Shown: positions 26,339 through 36,013 of the stretch, piece after piece
How positions within the stretch are numbered: the first letter of the stretch is position 1
How the letters are laid out: each line of letters opens with the position of its first letter
Source of the DNA: Actinobacteria bacterium 69-20
GTDB taxonomy: Bacteria; Actinomycetota; Actinomycetes; Mycobacteriales; Nakamurellaceae
DNA: 64,000 bases
Direction: 5' to 3'
Assembly: GCA_001897425.1 (NCBI GenBank)
Contig: MKSW01000021.1
Span: 1 to 64,000 of the forward strand
Made by a program: the position numbers and the translations under genes
Notes under the pieces: model-generated
Told to the model about the DNA's origin: nothing
What the model saw: the letters and a program-made list of their open reading frames with translations, nothing else
Database searches by the model: none

Positions 26339-27352
26339 ATGCACGCTCGCAGAACCGCGTCACTGATCGTCGCAGCCGTCCTCGCGGCCGGACTCGCGCT
26401 GTCCGCGTGCAGCTCGACTGGATCGACCGGGGGCTCCGGCTCTCCGTCGAACTCAGCGTCGAACTCTGCGTCGGTGGGTGGGTCGTCCAGCGCCTCGGTG
26501 GGATCGTCGAGCACATCGCCCTCGAGTGAATCGCCGAGCGAATCGACCTCGGGCGGATCATCGAGCGAGTCGATCTCGAACGGCCCCTCGACCGGCACGA
26601 CGGCGTGCTCCCCGGCGGACCTGAAGACGAAGAAACCGGGCACGCTCACCATCGCGACCGACCAGCCCGTCTACGAGCCGTGGTTCGTGGACAACGACCC
26701 GGCCAACGGCAAGGGATTCGAGGGCGCGGTGGCCTACGCCGTCGCCCAGCAACTCGGTTACTCGAAGGACCAGGTGACCTGGATGCGCGCCTCCTTCGAT
26801 TCGGTGATCTCCCCGGCGCCGAAGGAGTTCGACTTCGACATCAACGAGTTCTCGATCACCTCGCAGCGCGCGAAGGTGGTCGACTTCTCCAGCGGCTACT
26901 ACGATGTCGCGCAGGCCGTCGTCACGACGAAGGGGTCGAAGATCGCGGGCGCGAAGAGCCTCGCCGACCTCAAGAACGCCACCCTCGGTGCGCAGATCGG
27001 CACCACGAGCCTCAACGCGATCAATAACATCATCAAGCCGTCAGTGAAGCCGGCCGTCTTCACCACCAATGACGACGCCGTCAAGGCGCTGCAGAACGGC
27101 CAGATCGACGGCGTGGTGACGGATCTGCCGACCGCGTTCTACATGTCCGGCGCCCAGCTGGACAACGGCGTCATCGTCGGCCAGCTGCCGGCCGACACCG
27201 GGCAGCCCGAACAGTTCGGCCTGCTGATCGAGAAGGGCTCGCCCATCACGTCCTGCGTATCGGGCGCGGTGGATGCGCTGCGCGCGGACGGCACGCTGGC
27301 CAAGCTTGCCGAACAGTGGCTGGCGCAGGCCGGCGCCCCCGAGCTGAAGTAG
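26339..27352 (+). CDS. Polar amino-acid ABC transporter substrate-binding lipoprotein
   Basis: 337 residues from ATG 26339. Lipoprotein signal with lipobox LSAC; a Ser/Gly-rich tether of about 60 residues; then a periplasmic-binding type 2 domain (GTLTIATDQPVYEPWF; DFDINEFSITSQRAKVVDFS). First gene of a three-gene importer. A polar amino acid such as glutamate or glutamine is likely; exact ligand not readable. Confidence 0.92.
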   Translation: MHARRTASLIVAAVLAAGLALSACSSTGSTGGSGSPSNSASNSASVGGSSSASVGSSSTSPSSESPSESTSGGSSSESISNGPSTGTTACSPADLKTKKPGTLTIATDQPVYEPWFVDNDPANGKGFEGAVAYAVAQQLGYSKDQVTWMRASFDSVISPAPKEFDFDINEFSITSQRAKVVDFSSGYYDVAQAVVTTKGSKIAGAKSLADLKNATLGAQIGTTSLNAINNIIKPSVKPAVFTTNDDAVKALQNGQIDGVVTDLPTAFYMSGAQLDNGVIVGQLPADTGQPEQFGLLIEKGSPITSCVSGAVDALRADGTLAKLAEQWLAQAGAPELK

Positions 27353-27358
27353 CCCTAC

Positions 27359-28213
27359 GTGCCCGACGGCTGGACCCCGTCACCGATCGAGCGAGAGCGG
27401 CTGGCCTACCGTCGCACCCGGACGCGCAGGTCGGCGTTGATCGCCGCGACGTCGACGATCGTGTTGCTCGCGGTCGGGATCCTGGTCGTGATCAACACTC
27501 CGGGCTGGCCGCAGTTCCGCGACAGCTTCTTCGACATCAAGTACGGCTGGCAGGTGCTCCCGCAGATCGCCGAGGGGCTGTGGCTCAACGTGCGGCTGAT
27601 GGTCGTCTGCGAGATCGTGATCCTGGCGCTGGCGATGGCCATTGCGCTCGCACGCACACTGCGCGGCCCGGTCTTCTTCCCGGTGCGCGCCGCGGCGATC
27701 GCGTACACGGACCTGTTCCGCGGGTTGCCGCTGATCCTGGTGTTGTACATGCTGGGCTTCGGCATGCCGTCGTTGCGCGTGTCGTGGCTTCCGTCGTCGG
27801 CGCTGTTCTGGGGCTGCGTGGCGCTGGTCCTCAGCTATTCCGCCTATGTCGCAGAGGTTTTCCGCGCCGGGATCGAGTCCGTGCACCCGTCGCAGCGCGC
27901 GGCCGCCCGCTCGCTGGGACTGTCACACGGGCAGACGATGCGGCACGTCGTGGTGCCGCAGGCCGTGCGTCGCGTGCTGCCGCCGCTGCTCAACGATCTG
28001 GTGTCGCTGCAGAAGGACACCGGGCTGATCTCCGTGCTCGGCGTCATTTATGACGCGGTTCTCAACGCGCGCATCGAGACGGCCGCCACGTTCAACTACA
28101 CGCCGTACGTGGTCGCCGGCCTGCTGTTCGTGCTGCTCACGATCCCGATGACGCGGTTCACCGACTGGGTCGCCCGCCGACAGGGCTGGACCGGCGCCGG
28201 AGGGGCACCGTGA
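27359..28213 (+). CDS. Polar amino-acid ABC transporter permease
   Basis: 284 residues from GTG 27359, 6 bp after the binding-protein stop. HisM/GlnP-type inner membrane subunit with about six membrane segments and the EAA loop YVAEVFRAGIESV...EAARSLGLSHGQ-like region, with VVPQAVRRVLPPLLNDLV. Ends overlapping the ATPase start in GTGA. Confidence 0.92.
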   Translation: MPDGWTPSPIERERLAYRRTRTRRSALIAATSTIVLLAVGILVVINTPGWPQFRDSFFDIKYGWQVLPQIAEGLWLNVRLMVVCEIVILALAMAIALARTLRGPVFFPVRAAAIAYTDLFRGLPLILVLYMLGFGMPSLRVSWLPSSALFWGCVALVLSYSAYVAEVFRAGIESVHPSQRAAARSLGLSHGQTMRHVVVPQAVRRVLPPLLNDLVSLQKDTGLISVLGVIYDAVLNARIETAATFNYTPYVVAGLLFVLLTIPMTRFTDWVARRQGWTGAGGAP

Positions 28214-29085
28214 GCGAGGTCGGAGGGAGCCAGGGCCGTCGCCGCGAAGCGGCAGGCCCGGCGAGCGGAGTGCCGAGCGAACAATTGGACACCGTGAGTG
28301 GAGCGAACGAATCGGGCACCGTGAGCGACGGCGGAGCGGGCGCGGCGTTGCTGCGGATCTCGCACCTACGCAAGGCATATGGCTCGAACGTGGTCCTGCG
28401 GGACCTTTCGCTAGACGTCCCGGACCATCAATGCGTCGCGCTCATCGGCGCGTCGGGCTCCGGCAAGTCCACGCTGCTGCGCTGCATCAACCTGCTCGAG
28501 GTAGTCGAGGACGGACAGGTCTTCTTGCAGGGCAAGGACATCACCGATCCGCGGGTCGACGGCGACACGGTCCGGACCACGGTCGGCATCGTGTTCCAAT
28601 CGTTCAACCTGTTCCCGCACATGACGGTCCTCGACAACATCACCCTCGCCCCGCGCCGGGTCCACCGGGTGGGCCGCCGAGCCGCCGAGGCCGACGGCAT
28701 GGCGATGCTGGAACGAGTCGGGTTGGCCGACAAGGCTTCCGCGAAGCCGGACGAGCTCTCGGGCGGCCAGCAGCAGCGGGTGGCGATCGCCCGCGCGCTC
28801 GTCGGCAAGCCGCTGTTGATGCTCTTCGACGAGGTGACCAGCGCACTCGATCCGGAGCTCGTCGGGGAGGTGCTCGACCTGCTCGCCGAGTTGCGCGAGG
28901 ACGGTATGACGATGCTCGTCGCCACCCACGAGATGAGCTTCGCCCGGCAGGTGGCCGACCGTGTCGTCTTTCTGGCCGACGGCGAGGTCGCCGAAGAGGG
29001 TTCGCCGCAGCAGATCTTCGACGGCCCGACCGATCCGCGAACGCAACGCTTCCTGCGCCGCATCCTCGACGGCGGACGGCTGTAA
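28210..29085 (+). CDS. Polar amino-acid ABC transporter ATP-binding protein
   Basis: 291 residues from GTG 28210. Walker A GASGSGKST, Q-loop FQSFNLFPHMTV, signature [15 protein letters not shown], Walker B LLMLFDEVTSALDP, H-loop ATHEMSFAR. Walker B has DEVTS where most relatives have DEPTS. About 45 extra low-complexity residues precede the domain, so the true start may be an internal GTG such as that before SDGGAGAAL. Confidence 0.92.
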   Translation: MSEVGGSQGRRREAAGPASGVPSEQLDTVSGANESGTVSDGGAGAALLRISHLRKAYGSNVVLRDLSLDVPDHQCVALIGASGSGKSTLLRCINLLEVVEDGQVFLQGKDITDPRVDGDTVRTTVGIVFQSFNLFPHMTVLDNITLAPRRVHRVGRRAAEADGMAMLERVGLADKASAKPDELSGGQQQRVAIARALVGKPLLMLFDEVTSALDPELVGEVLDLLAELREDGMTMLVATHEMSFARQVADRVVFLADGEVAEEGSPQQIFDGPTDPRTQRFLRRILDGGRL

Positions 29086-29246
29086 CCCACGGTTCGCTGG
29101 GGCGTGCCGGTGACGATCAGCCGAAAATCGACGTCCAGACGCGACCAAGATCAACTTCACCTGCAAAAACGCGGCGACCGGCTAATCTAGACGTCAATTC
29201 CCAGCAGATCGGCCCGCGGCGGATCCAGGTGGCCTACGCTCATTAT

Positions 29247-29624
29247 GTGACGACACCGTGGCCGCCCGGGCCCTACGGCGGTTCCCAGCCGAGCCAGCCG
29301 CTCAGTCCGTCCGACGAGAAGATGTGGGCGACGCTGATCCACGTCGGCGGGATCTTCTTCGGTGTCCTGCCGCCGCTCATCGGGTACCTCGTGTTCAAGG
29401 ACCGCGGCCCGTTCGTTCGGGCTCACGCGGCCGCGGCGCTGAACTTCCAGATCACCATCCTCATCGCCTATGTGGTCGGCGTGATCCTGATATTCGTCGT
29501 GGTCGGGCTGCTGATCATCGCGGCGGCCTGGGTGCTGAGCATCGTGCTGGCGATCATGGCAGCGATGAGCGCCAATCGCGGCGAGTGGTACCGCTATCCG
29601 GTGGCCTTCACGTTCGTCAGCTGA
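29247..29624 (+). CDS. DUF4870 membrane protein
   Basis: 125 residues from GTG 29247 (another GTG at 29229). Pro/Gly/Ser N-terminus, then SPSDEKMWATLIHVGGIFFGVLPPLIGYLVFKD and two further helices, the DUF4870 pattern. Small integral membrane protein of unknown role. Followed by hairpin 29638-29652 and the dispersed repeat. Confidence 0.85.
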   Translation: MTTPWPPGPYGGSQPSQPLSPSDEKMWATLIHVGGIFFGVLPPLIGYLVFKDRGPFVRAHAAAALNFQITILIAYVVGVILIFVVVGLLIIAAAWVLSIVLAIMAAMSANRGEWYRYPVAFTFVS

Positions 29625-29637
29625 CGTCGACCAAGAC

Positions 29638-29672
29638 GGCCGCGCAGCGGCCGCGAAAAGCGTCATACTCGT
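29638..29672 (-). repeat. Dispersed hairpin repeat between DUF4870 and lysE genes
   Basis: Hairpin GGCCGC-gca-GCGGCC joined to GCGAAAAGCGTCATACTCGT (one core mismatch), 20 bp after the LysE stop on the minus strand. Confidence 0.85.
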
Positions 29673-29691
29673 TGCGACGCGGGCGATCCCG

Positions 29692-30330
29692 TTACCCGGG
29701 CCGACCGGCGACGGCGATACCCAGCCCGAGGCCGACCATGATCACCCCGCCGGCGCCGCCGACGGCCGCAGCGCGGCGCGGGGACCGGGCGAACCAGTCG
29801 CGCGCGGTACCGGCGACAATCGCCCACACGCTGTCCAACACCAGCGCGGTCACCGGGAAAAGCGCGCCGAGCAACAGCATCTGGGACCACAGCGGGCCGG
29901 CGGCGGGCGCCGTGAACGCCGGCATGACGGTGACGAGGATGACGATGGTCTTCGGGTTGGTGACGCCGACGACGAACCCGTCGCGCGCGGCCCGCCACGG
30001 CGAGATCGCCACGACCCGCGCGGCGAGGGCGGCGGCCATGGAGCGGCGGTGCCGGATGGCTTGCACGCCGAGGTAGCAGAGGTAGGCGGCGCCGGCGTAC
30101 GTGATCGCGCGGTACGCGACCGCGGATGCCTGGACCACGGCGCCCATGCCGAACGCCACGGCGACCACCTGCAGCGCGACGCCCGCAGCGTTCCCGGCGA
30201 CGGTGACGAGGGTGGCCCGGCGGCCGACGGTCAGGGCGCGACTGATCGCGAAGAGCACCGAGGGGCCGGGCACGGCGACGATCACCACGACGGTGACGGC
30301 GAAGGCAAGGACATTGCTGAGCGGCGGCAT
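29692..30330 (-). CDS. LysE/RhtB-family amino-acid exporter
   Basis: 212 residues from ATG 30330. About six membrane segments; VPGPSVLFAISRAL is the LysE N-terminal signature and GFVVGVTNPKTIVILVTVMPAF the central one. Probably exports an amino acid or derivative. Longer upstream reading is not supported. Confidence 0.9.
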   Translation of the reverse strand: MPPLSNVLAFAVTVVVIVAVPGPSVLFAISRALTVGRRATLVTVAGNAAGVALQVVAVAFGMGAVVQASAVAYRAITYAGAAYLCYLGVQAIRHRRSMAAALAARVVAISPWRAARDGFVVGVTNPKTIVILVTVMPAFTAPAAGPLWSQMLLLGALFPVTALVLDSVWAIVAGTARDWFARSPRRAAAVGGAGGVIMVGLGLGIAVAGRPG

Positions 30331-30462
30331 CAGGGAACTGTACTGCGGGGGCCGGGTACTGCGGCGGGACTCGGTGCTGCCGGGGCTTCGGCGATGACGG
30401 GCGATGCATACTCGAACGACGCTCATGACGGCGACACCGACCACCGTGAAAGGCAGTGCCTG

Positions 30463-32085
30463 ATGCTTCTTCCTCGCCCCGAATCGTTCGTGCGCGGCGA
30501 CGGCGCCTTCCGGCTGACCGTGGCGACGGCGATCGCCGCGCCGACCGAGCTGGCGCGCACCGCGGCTTGGTTGCAGGGGGCGCTTCGGCCGGCGACGGGG
30601 CTGCCGCTCGCGACTGGCGTCATAGGCGAGACCGGTGGCACCATTGAACTCTCGCTCGACGAGGCGTTGGGGGCCGAGGCATATCGGCTGTCCGTCGACC
30701 CGACGGTCGTGCGCATCGCCGGCCGCGATCCGGCCGGGGTCTTCTATGGCTGCCAGTCGTTGCTCCAACTACTGCCGCCCGAGATCTTCCGGCGCGCAAC
30801 GGTTTCCGGCGTCGAATGGTCGATTCCGGCGGTGACGCTGCAGGATTCGCCGCGCTTCACCTGGCGGGGCGTGATGCTCGACGTCGCCCGGCACTTCCTG
30901 CCCAAGCACGACGTGCTGCGCTTCATCGACCTGATGGCCATGCACAAGCTGAACGTGCTGCACTTCCATCTGACGGACGACCAGGGATGGCGGATCGAGA
31001 TCCGCGCCTACCCGCGGCTGACGGAAATCTCCAGCTGGCGCAAGGAGTCTCAGGTCGGCGCGGGGGCGGAGCGCCCGGGCGACGGCCGGCCGCACGGCGG
31101 CTTCTACACCCAGGACGACATCCGCGAGATCGTCGCCTACGCCGCGGAGCGGCACATCACCGTGGTCCCGGAGATCGAGATGCCCGGTCACGTGCAGGCC
31201 GTACTGGCGGCGTATCCAGAGTTCGGCGTCACCGGTAAGCCCATCGACGTCGGCACCCGGTGGGGGATCATCGAGGACGTCGCGAACGCGGAAGACCGTA
31301 CGGTGCAATTCTTTTGCGACGTGCTGGACGAGGTGGCCGAGCTCTTCCCGAGCCGGTTCGTGCACGTCGGCGGGGACGAATGCCCACGGGAGCAGTGGGC
31401 GGCCGATCCGCGCACCCAGCAGTTGATGCGGGAGCGCGGGATCACGCGCGAGGCCGATGTGCAGACATGGTTCATGGCCCGCATCGGCGAGCACCTCTCC
31501 CGGCTCGCCAAGCGCATGGTGGGCTGGGACGAGATCCTGGAGGGCACCATCCCGGACGGCTCCGTGATCTCCTCGTGGCGGGGTATGCAAGGCGCGATCA
31601 CGGCCGCCCGCAAGGGATATGACGTGGTCTCGTGCCCGACCGACTACGTCTATCTCGACTTCCGCCAGTCGGACGGTCCGGACGAGCCGATCCCGGTCGC
31701 GATTCCGCTGACCCTGGAGCGGGCCTACGAGTTCGAGCCGGTCCCCGCGGAGCTCTCCCCGGAACAGGCCGCACACGTACTCGGCGCCCAGGCGAATATC
31801 TGGACCGAGTACATGGACTCGGCGCGGATCGTGGACTTCTTCGCGTTCCCGCGATTGTGTGCGGTGGCCGAGGCGTTGTGGACGACCGGGGAGCGCCGTT
31901 TCCCGGAGTTCGCCGATCGACTTACCGAACATCTGAAGAGGTTGGACGCCGTCGGCGTCGAATATCGTCATCTCAGTGGGCCGGAGCCCTGGCAGATGCG
32001 GCCGGGGATCCCGGGACGGCCGACGTCGATGGAGGCCTGGCTCCAGCTCACGGCGGAACTGGTCGCGGACATTCGCGACGAGTGA
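30463..32085 (+). CDS. Beta-N-acetylhexosaminidase (GH20)
   Basis: 540 residues from ATG 30463. N-terminal GH20b domain (about 1-125), then the GH20 barrel: RGVMLDVARHFLP, LHFHLTDDQGWRIEI, VPEIEMPGHVQA and the catalytic Asp-Glu in HVGGDECPREQW; C-terminal PEPWQMRPG. No signal peptide, so probably cytoplasmic, removing terminal GlcNAc/GalNAc. A degenerate repeat-like string at 31959 lies within conserved coding sequence. Confidence 0.93.
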   Translation: MLLPRPESFVRGDGAFRLTVATAIAAPTELARTAAWLQGALRPATGLPLATGVIGETGGTIELSLDEALGAEAYRLSVDPTVVRIAGRDPAGVFYGCQSLLQLLPPEIFRRATVSGVEWSIPAVTLQDSPRFTWRGVMLDVARHFLPKHDVLRFIDLMAMHKLNVLHFHLTDDQGWRIEIRAYPRLTEISSWRKESQVGAGAERPGDGRPHGGFYTQDDIREIVAYAAERHITVVPEIEMPGHVQAVLAAYPEFGVTGKPIDVGTRWGIIEDVANAEDRTVQFFCDVLDEVAELFPSRFVHVGGDECPREQWAADPRTQQLMRERGITREADVQTWFMARIGEHLSRLAKRMVGWDEILEGTIPDGSVISSWRGMQGAITAARKGYDVVSCPTDYVYLDFRQSDGPDEPIPVAIPLTLERAYEFEPVPAELSPEQAAHVLGAQANIWTEYMDSARIVDFFAFPRLCAVAEALWTTGERRFPEFADRLTEHLKRLDAVGVEYRHLSGPEPWQMRPGIPGRPTSMEAWLQLTAELVADIRDE

Positions 32086-32238
32086 GGCACCCGGCGGGCG
32101 GGGGTCCGACGAACCAGCCGCGCATGCGATCTTTGCCTCCTCCTGCCACAACGAGACCCGCAGATTCGCCCGCGCATGCCATTGCTGCATGCTGAGAATG
32201 TCGCTTCCGTATTTCGAGACGCCGGAGACGATGTCTCC

Positions 32239-33324
32239 ATGGATTCCGTGCGCCTCCGGCGCGACATCGCAGCGGTGCCCGCGTATGTCGCAGGGAAGCC
32301 CGCACGCGCCGTCGACGGCCGTCCGGCGTTCAAGCTCTCGTCGAACGAGTTGCCGTGGGGGCCCGACCAGGCCGTCGTGGACGCGGTCGCGGCGGCCGCG
32401 CTTCTCGCCCATCGCTATCCGAGCGCGATCGGTGCCGGGCTCACATCGGCGTTGGCGCAGCGTCTCTCGGTCCCGGCGGAGCGCATCGTGGTGGGCGGCG
32501 GGTCGATCTCGCTCGTGCAGCTACTGGCCCAATCGGTGGCCGACCAAGGCGATGCGGTCGTGTTCGCCTGGCGCTCCTACGAGGCCTACCCGATCGTGAT
32601 TCCGGTGTGCCACGCGATGCCCGTCCCGGTGCCGCTAACCGGCTTCCGACACGATCTGGCGGCGATGGCCGACGCGGTGCGGCGAACCCATGCCCGCATG
32701 GTGATCGTGTGCAGCCCGAACAACCCGACCGGGACGGCGATGTCCGCGAGCGAGCTGGACGAGTTCATCGACGCGGTACCGCGGAATTGCTTGGTGGTGA
32801 TCGACGAGGCCTACCACGAGTTCAACGACGATCCGGACGCGCCGGACGGGATCGCGATCGCACAGCAGCATCCCAATGTTGCTGTGCTGCGCACGTTCTC
32901 GAAGGCGTACGGACTGGCAGGCATGCGGGTGGGCTACTGCGTGGCACCCGACCACGTCGCCGACGCGATGCGCAAGGTCGGCCTGCCGTTCACCGTCAGC
33001 GCGGTCGCCGAGGCGGCCGCCGTGGCAGCTCTCGAAGCCTGGCCCCGGCAGCGCGAGCGGGTCGCCCAGATCATCGAGCACCGGAGCGCGTTCACGGCCG
33101 CGATGCGCGCCGCCGGTTACGAGATCCCGGACAGCCGCGCCAATTTCGTGTGGGTTCCGCTCGGCGGCGAGTCGAGCGACCTGGACGAGGCGCTCCGGCA
33201 GGCGGGCATCAGCGTGCGGACGTTCCCGGGGGAGGGCGTCCGCATCACCATCGGCGAGCCCGAGGCGCTGGACGCGGTGATCGATGTGGCCCGCATGTGG
33301 CGTCTCACGGACGCTCGTCGGTGA
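32239..33324 (+). CDS. pat: HisC-like aromatic / histidinol-phosphate aminotransferase
   Basis: 361 residues from ATG 32239; an upstream ATG at 32176 would add 21 residues. Fold-type I PLP enzyme: FKLSSNELPWGP, VCSPNNPTGTAM, IDEAYHEF, and the PLP Lys in TFSKAYGLAGMRVGY. Such stand-alone HisC paralogues in mycolata act as aromatic aminotransferases (Pat). The assignment over HisC rests on it lying outside a his operon. Confidence 0.8.
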   Translation: MDSVRLRRDIAAVPAYVAGKPARAVDGRPAFKLSSNELPWGPDQAVVDAVAAAALLAHRYPSAIGAGLTSALAQRLSVPAERIVVGGGSISLVQLLAQSVADQGDAVVFAWRSYEAYPIVIPVCHAMPVPVPLTGFRHDLAAMADAVRRTHARMVIVCSPNNPTGTAMSASELDEFIDAVPRNCLVVIDEAYHEFNDDPDAPDGIAIAQQHPNVAVLRTFSKAYGLAGMRVGYCVAPDHVADAMRKVGLPFTVSAVAEAAAVAALEAWPRQRERVAQIIEHRSAFTAAMRAAGYEIPDSRANFVWVPLGGESSDLDEALRQAGISVRTFPGEGVRITIGEPEALDAVIDVARMWRLTDARR

Positions 33325-33368
33325 TCCGCGGCGGTCGCCGCAAGCCGGGCTCGGAGATCAGCAGAGGA

Positions 33369-34703
33369 TCAGCGCAGAAGCTCGCCGATCACGAAATCCA
33401 GTGTGGCGCCGGGCTTGTCGGCCGAGTGATGCCGCCCGCCGTCCACCACGCGCCGCCCGCCCACGATCACGCTGTCCACATCCGACGCCGTCGCGGAGAA
33501 CAGGACGTGCGCCAGCACATCCCCCGACCGCGCCCCCGCCGTGCGCACCGACTCCAAGGTCACCGTGACCATATCCGCGGGCGCACCGACCGCGATCCCG
33601 GTGGTCGGCCAGCCAATGGCCGCCGCACCGTCCACCGAGATCGCGGCGGCGATCTGCCGCGCGGTCAGGTGCCCCCTGGTGCCGGAGACCAGCCGCTCGT
33701 CGAGCTCCATCGCGCGGCCCTCCTCCCACAGGTCGATCATCATGTGCGCGTCGGAGCCGACGCACAGCGGCGAACCTGCGGCATAGAGCCGTGCGGCGGG
33801 CCCGACCCCGTCACCGAGATCCCGTTCCGTAGTGCAGCACATCGAGATCGCGGTTTCGCTGGCCCCGAGCAGGTCGATGTCGTCATCGGTCAGGTGCGTC
33901 GCATGGACCGCAGTGGTCGCCGGACCGAGCGCCTTCTCGGCGGCGAGCAGGCCGACCGGAGTTAGCCCGTACCGCTCGAAACACGCCTCGTTCTCGGCAG
34001 GTTGCTCGGAGACGTGCACGTGCAGCGGCATACCGCGACCGCGCGCGTACGCGGCGACGGGTGCCATCGCCTCCTGCGGCACCGCTCGCACACTGTGGAT
34101 CGCGGCCCCGGCGCGGAACATCGGCCCGTCGGAGAGCTGGTCCACGCGGCCCGCCCAGGCCTGCCAGGTGCCGTCGGTGAACCGGAGCTGCGCGCCGGCC
34201 AGCGGCTCGCCGTTCACCCCGGCCTGCAGATAGACGGTGTCCAGCAACGTGATTCGGATGCCAGCGTCGTTGGCCGCCCGCGCTACCGCCCGGCCCATCT
34301 CGTTCGCGTCGGCATAGCGCGCACCGTCCGGCCCGTGATGCAGGTAGAAGAACTCGCCCACACTGGTGATCCCGGACAACACCATCTCGACGTAGGTGGC
34401 GTGCGCCAGGCGGTACAGCGAGTCCGGATTCAGCCGAGATGCCACCTGGTACATCAGGTCTCGCCAACGCCAGAAGTCCGCAACGCCGGACTGCGCGTGG
34501 CCGCGGATAGCCCGGTGGAACACGTGCGAATGCGTGTTCGCCAGCCCGGGCACGGTGAGCCCGTCCAGTTTTGTTGCCGCCGGATCGACCGCGGCGCCCG
34601 CCGTCACCGCCTGGATGACGCCATCCGCGATCTCGACACGCACGTCCCGTTCGGCCGTCTCGCCGCCGAGCCATGCGTACTCGCAGTGGTAGATCTGCGT
34701 CAT
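33369..34703 (-). CDS. hutF: Formimidoylglutamate deiminase
   Basis: 444 residues from ATG 34703, with AAGGAG seven bases upstream; the GTG at 34706 is alternative. Amidohydrolase fold: metal ligands in NTHSHVFHRA, HVHVSEQPAENEA, CVGSDAHMMIDLWEE. Converts N-formimino-glutamate to N-formylglutamate and ammonia, the five-step Hut route. Overlaps hutI by one base (TGATG). The next enzyme, HutG, is not in the window. Confidence 0.95.
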   Translation of the reverse strand: MTQIYHCEYAWLGGETAERDVRVEIADGVIQAVTAGAAVDPAATKLDGLTVPGLANTHSHVFHRAIRGHAQSGVADFWRWRDLMYQVASRLNPDSLYRLAHATYVEMVLSGITSVGEFFYLHHGPDGARYADANEMGRAVARAANDAGIRITLLDTVYLQAGVNGEPLAGAQLRFTDGTWQAWAGRVDQLSDGPMFRAGAAIHSVRAVPQEAMAPVAAYARGRGMPLHVHVSEQPAENEACFERYGLTPVGLLAAEKALGPATTAVHATHLTDDDIDLLGASETAISMCCTTERDLGDGVGPAARLYAAGSPLCVGSDAHMMIDLWEEGRAMELDERLVSGTRGHLTARQIAAAISVDGAAAIGWPTTGIAVGAPADMVTVTLESVRTAGARSGDVLAHVLFSATASDVDSVIVGGRRVVDGGRHHSADKPGATLDFVIGELLR

Positions 34704-35980
34704 CACATCTCTCCTTGTCGAGTGAGCAGCGGGCGCGCAGCGTCGTCCGCATCGCGTACCGCGACCACCTGCCCACCGGCGAGCACGACTCGCGCATTGT
34801 TCCGACCGATACGGTAGGCGACGTCCTCATGGCTCGGAACATCGAGTATGACGAGATCCGCGCGCCGTCCCGGCGCGATAGACCCGATCTCGTCGTCCAT
34901 GCCCAGGGAGACGGCCGATCCATGCGTGGCCGCCGTCAACGCCTCCGCCACCGACAGCCCGCCGGCCCGGCACGCCATGACCACGACCATCTGCATGCTC
35001 ACCGTCCAACACCCAGGGCAGATGTCGGTGGCGAGCGCGAGCGTCATGCCGGCATCGCGAACCCGGCGCGGGTCCAGCGGTTTCGGGTGTCTGACGGCGT
35101 ACTCGAGACAGGGCAGGTAGACGCCCGCAGTGCCTGCTTCGGCGAGCCGGGAGAGTTCCGCGTCGGTGGTGTAGTTGAGATGGTCCGCGCTCGCCGCGCC
35201 GAGTTCCGCTGTGAGCGCGGCCGCGCCGGTGTGGCTGTAGGCGTCCAGGTGCACCCGCGGCCGAAGCCCGGACTCCAGCCCAGCCTCGAGAATGGTCTGG
35301 GTCTGTGCACGATCGAAATAGCCGTCGTCGCAATAGACGTCGTTGAACTCCGCCAGCCCGTCCGCCCCGGCTCGTCGCGCCTGGTCGGCGACCTGGCGGA
35401 CCCACCCATCGCGGTCCACGCCGGGCGCGAACGCATGCCCGCCGGTGTAGGTGGACAGGATGCGGATAGGGCTGCGCTCGGCGAGCAGGCGGTTGACGTC
35501 GAGCAGCTTCCGCTCGGCCTCGACCGAGAGCCCGTACCCCGTCTTGGATTCCAGCGTCGTGGTGCCGTGCGCGAGCATCTCTGCGATGCGAGCGCCGGAC
35601 TGTTCGACGAGCTCTCGGGCGCTCGCGGCGCGAGTCTCCGTCATGGTGCCGACGATCCCGGCCGGTACGCCGTCTGGCACCGGACGTCCGGCCACCTTCG
35701 CGGCGTACTCGGCGACCCGACTCCCGCCGAACACCACGTGGGTGTGTGCGTCCACAAATCCCGGCATCACGACACCGCCTGCGGCGTCCAGGGTTTCGCG
35801 ACCGCAATACGCCGACACGTCACCCATCGCCACGATGCGGCCGCCGTCCACGGCAACGCCGCCACTCGTTGGCGCGCCATCTGCGCCGGCCGGATCGGTT
35901 GCGGCGCCGAAGATCTCGGCCGCCCCGGAGATGACGAGGTCCACCGTCTGCGGACCGTGCTGCGGCGGAACCTTCGTCAT
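34703..35980 (-). CDS. hutI: Imidazolonepropionase
   Basis: 425 residues. Amidohydrolase opening imidazolone-5-propionate to N-formimino-glutamate. DAHTHVVFGGSRVAEYA carries metal ligands; GTTTLESKTGYGLSVE, LDAYSHTGA and ATDICPGCWT are family motifs. Third gene of hutHUIF. Confidence 0.96.
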   Translation of the reverse strand: MTKVPPQHGPQTVDLVISGAAEIFGAATDPAGADGAPTSGGVAVDGGRIVAMGDVSAYCGRETLDAAGGVVMPGFVDAHTHVVFGGSRVAEYAAKVAGRPVPDGVPAGIVGTMTETRAASARELVEQSGARIAEMLAHGTTTLESKTGYGLSVEAERKLLDVNRLLAERSPIRILSTYTGGHAFAPGVDRDGWVRQVADQARRAGADGLAEFNDVYCDDGYFDRAQTQTILEAGLESGLRPRVHLDAYSHTGAAALTAELGAASADHLNYTTDAELSRLAEAGTAGVYLPCLEYAVRHPKPLDPRRVRDAGMTLALATDICPGCWTVSMQMVVVMACRAGGLSVAEALTAATHGSAVSLGMDDEIGSIAPGRRADLVILDVPSHEDVAYRIGRNNARVVLAGGQVVAVRDADDAARPLLTRQGEM

Positions 35981-36013
35981 ATTCGGAACCTCCTGTGCCG
36001 CACCGGAACGTAG

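Noticed and set aside
24574-26652. Open frame continuing kdgK upstream across the AI-2E-type gene
   Set aside because: High-GC shadow reading; the PfkB domain starts at 24573 and the rest is composed of other-frame translation.
31944-31977. Hairpin GACGCC-gtc-GGCGTC followed by GAATATCGTCAT in the GH20 gene
   Set aside because: Resembles the dispersed element but lies in conserved GH20 coding sequence with several core mismatches; kept only as a possible degenerate copy.
34841-34876. CGAGTATGACG with CGCGCC-gtccc-GGCGCG in hutI
   Set aside because: Half of the core is mismatched and the codons encode a conserved HutI motif (PGRRADLVILD).
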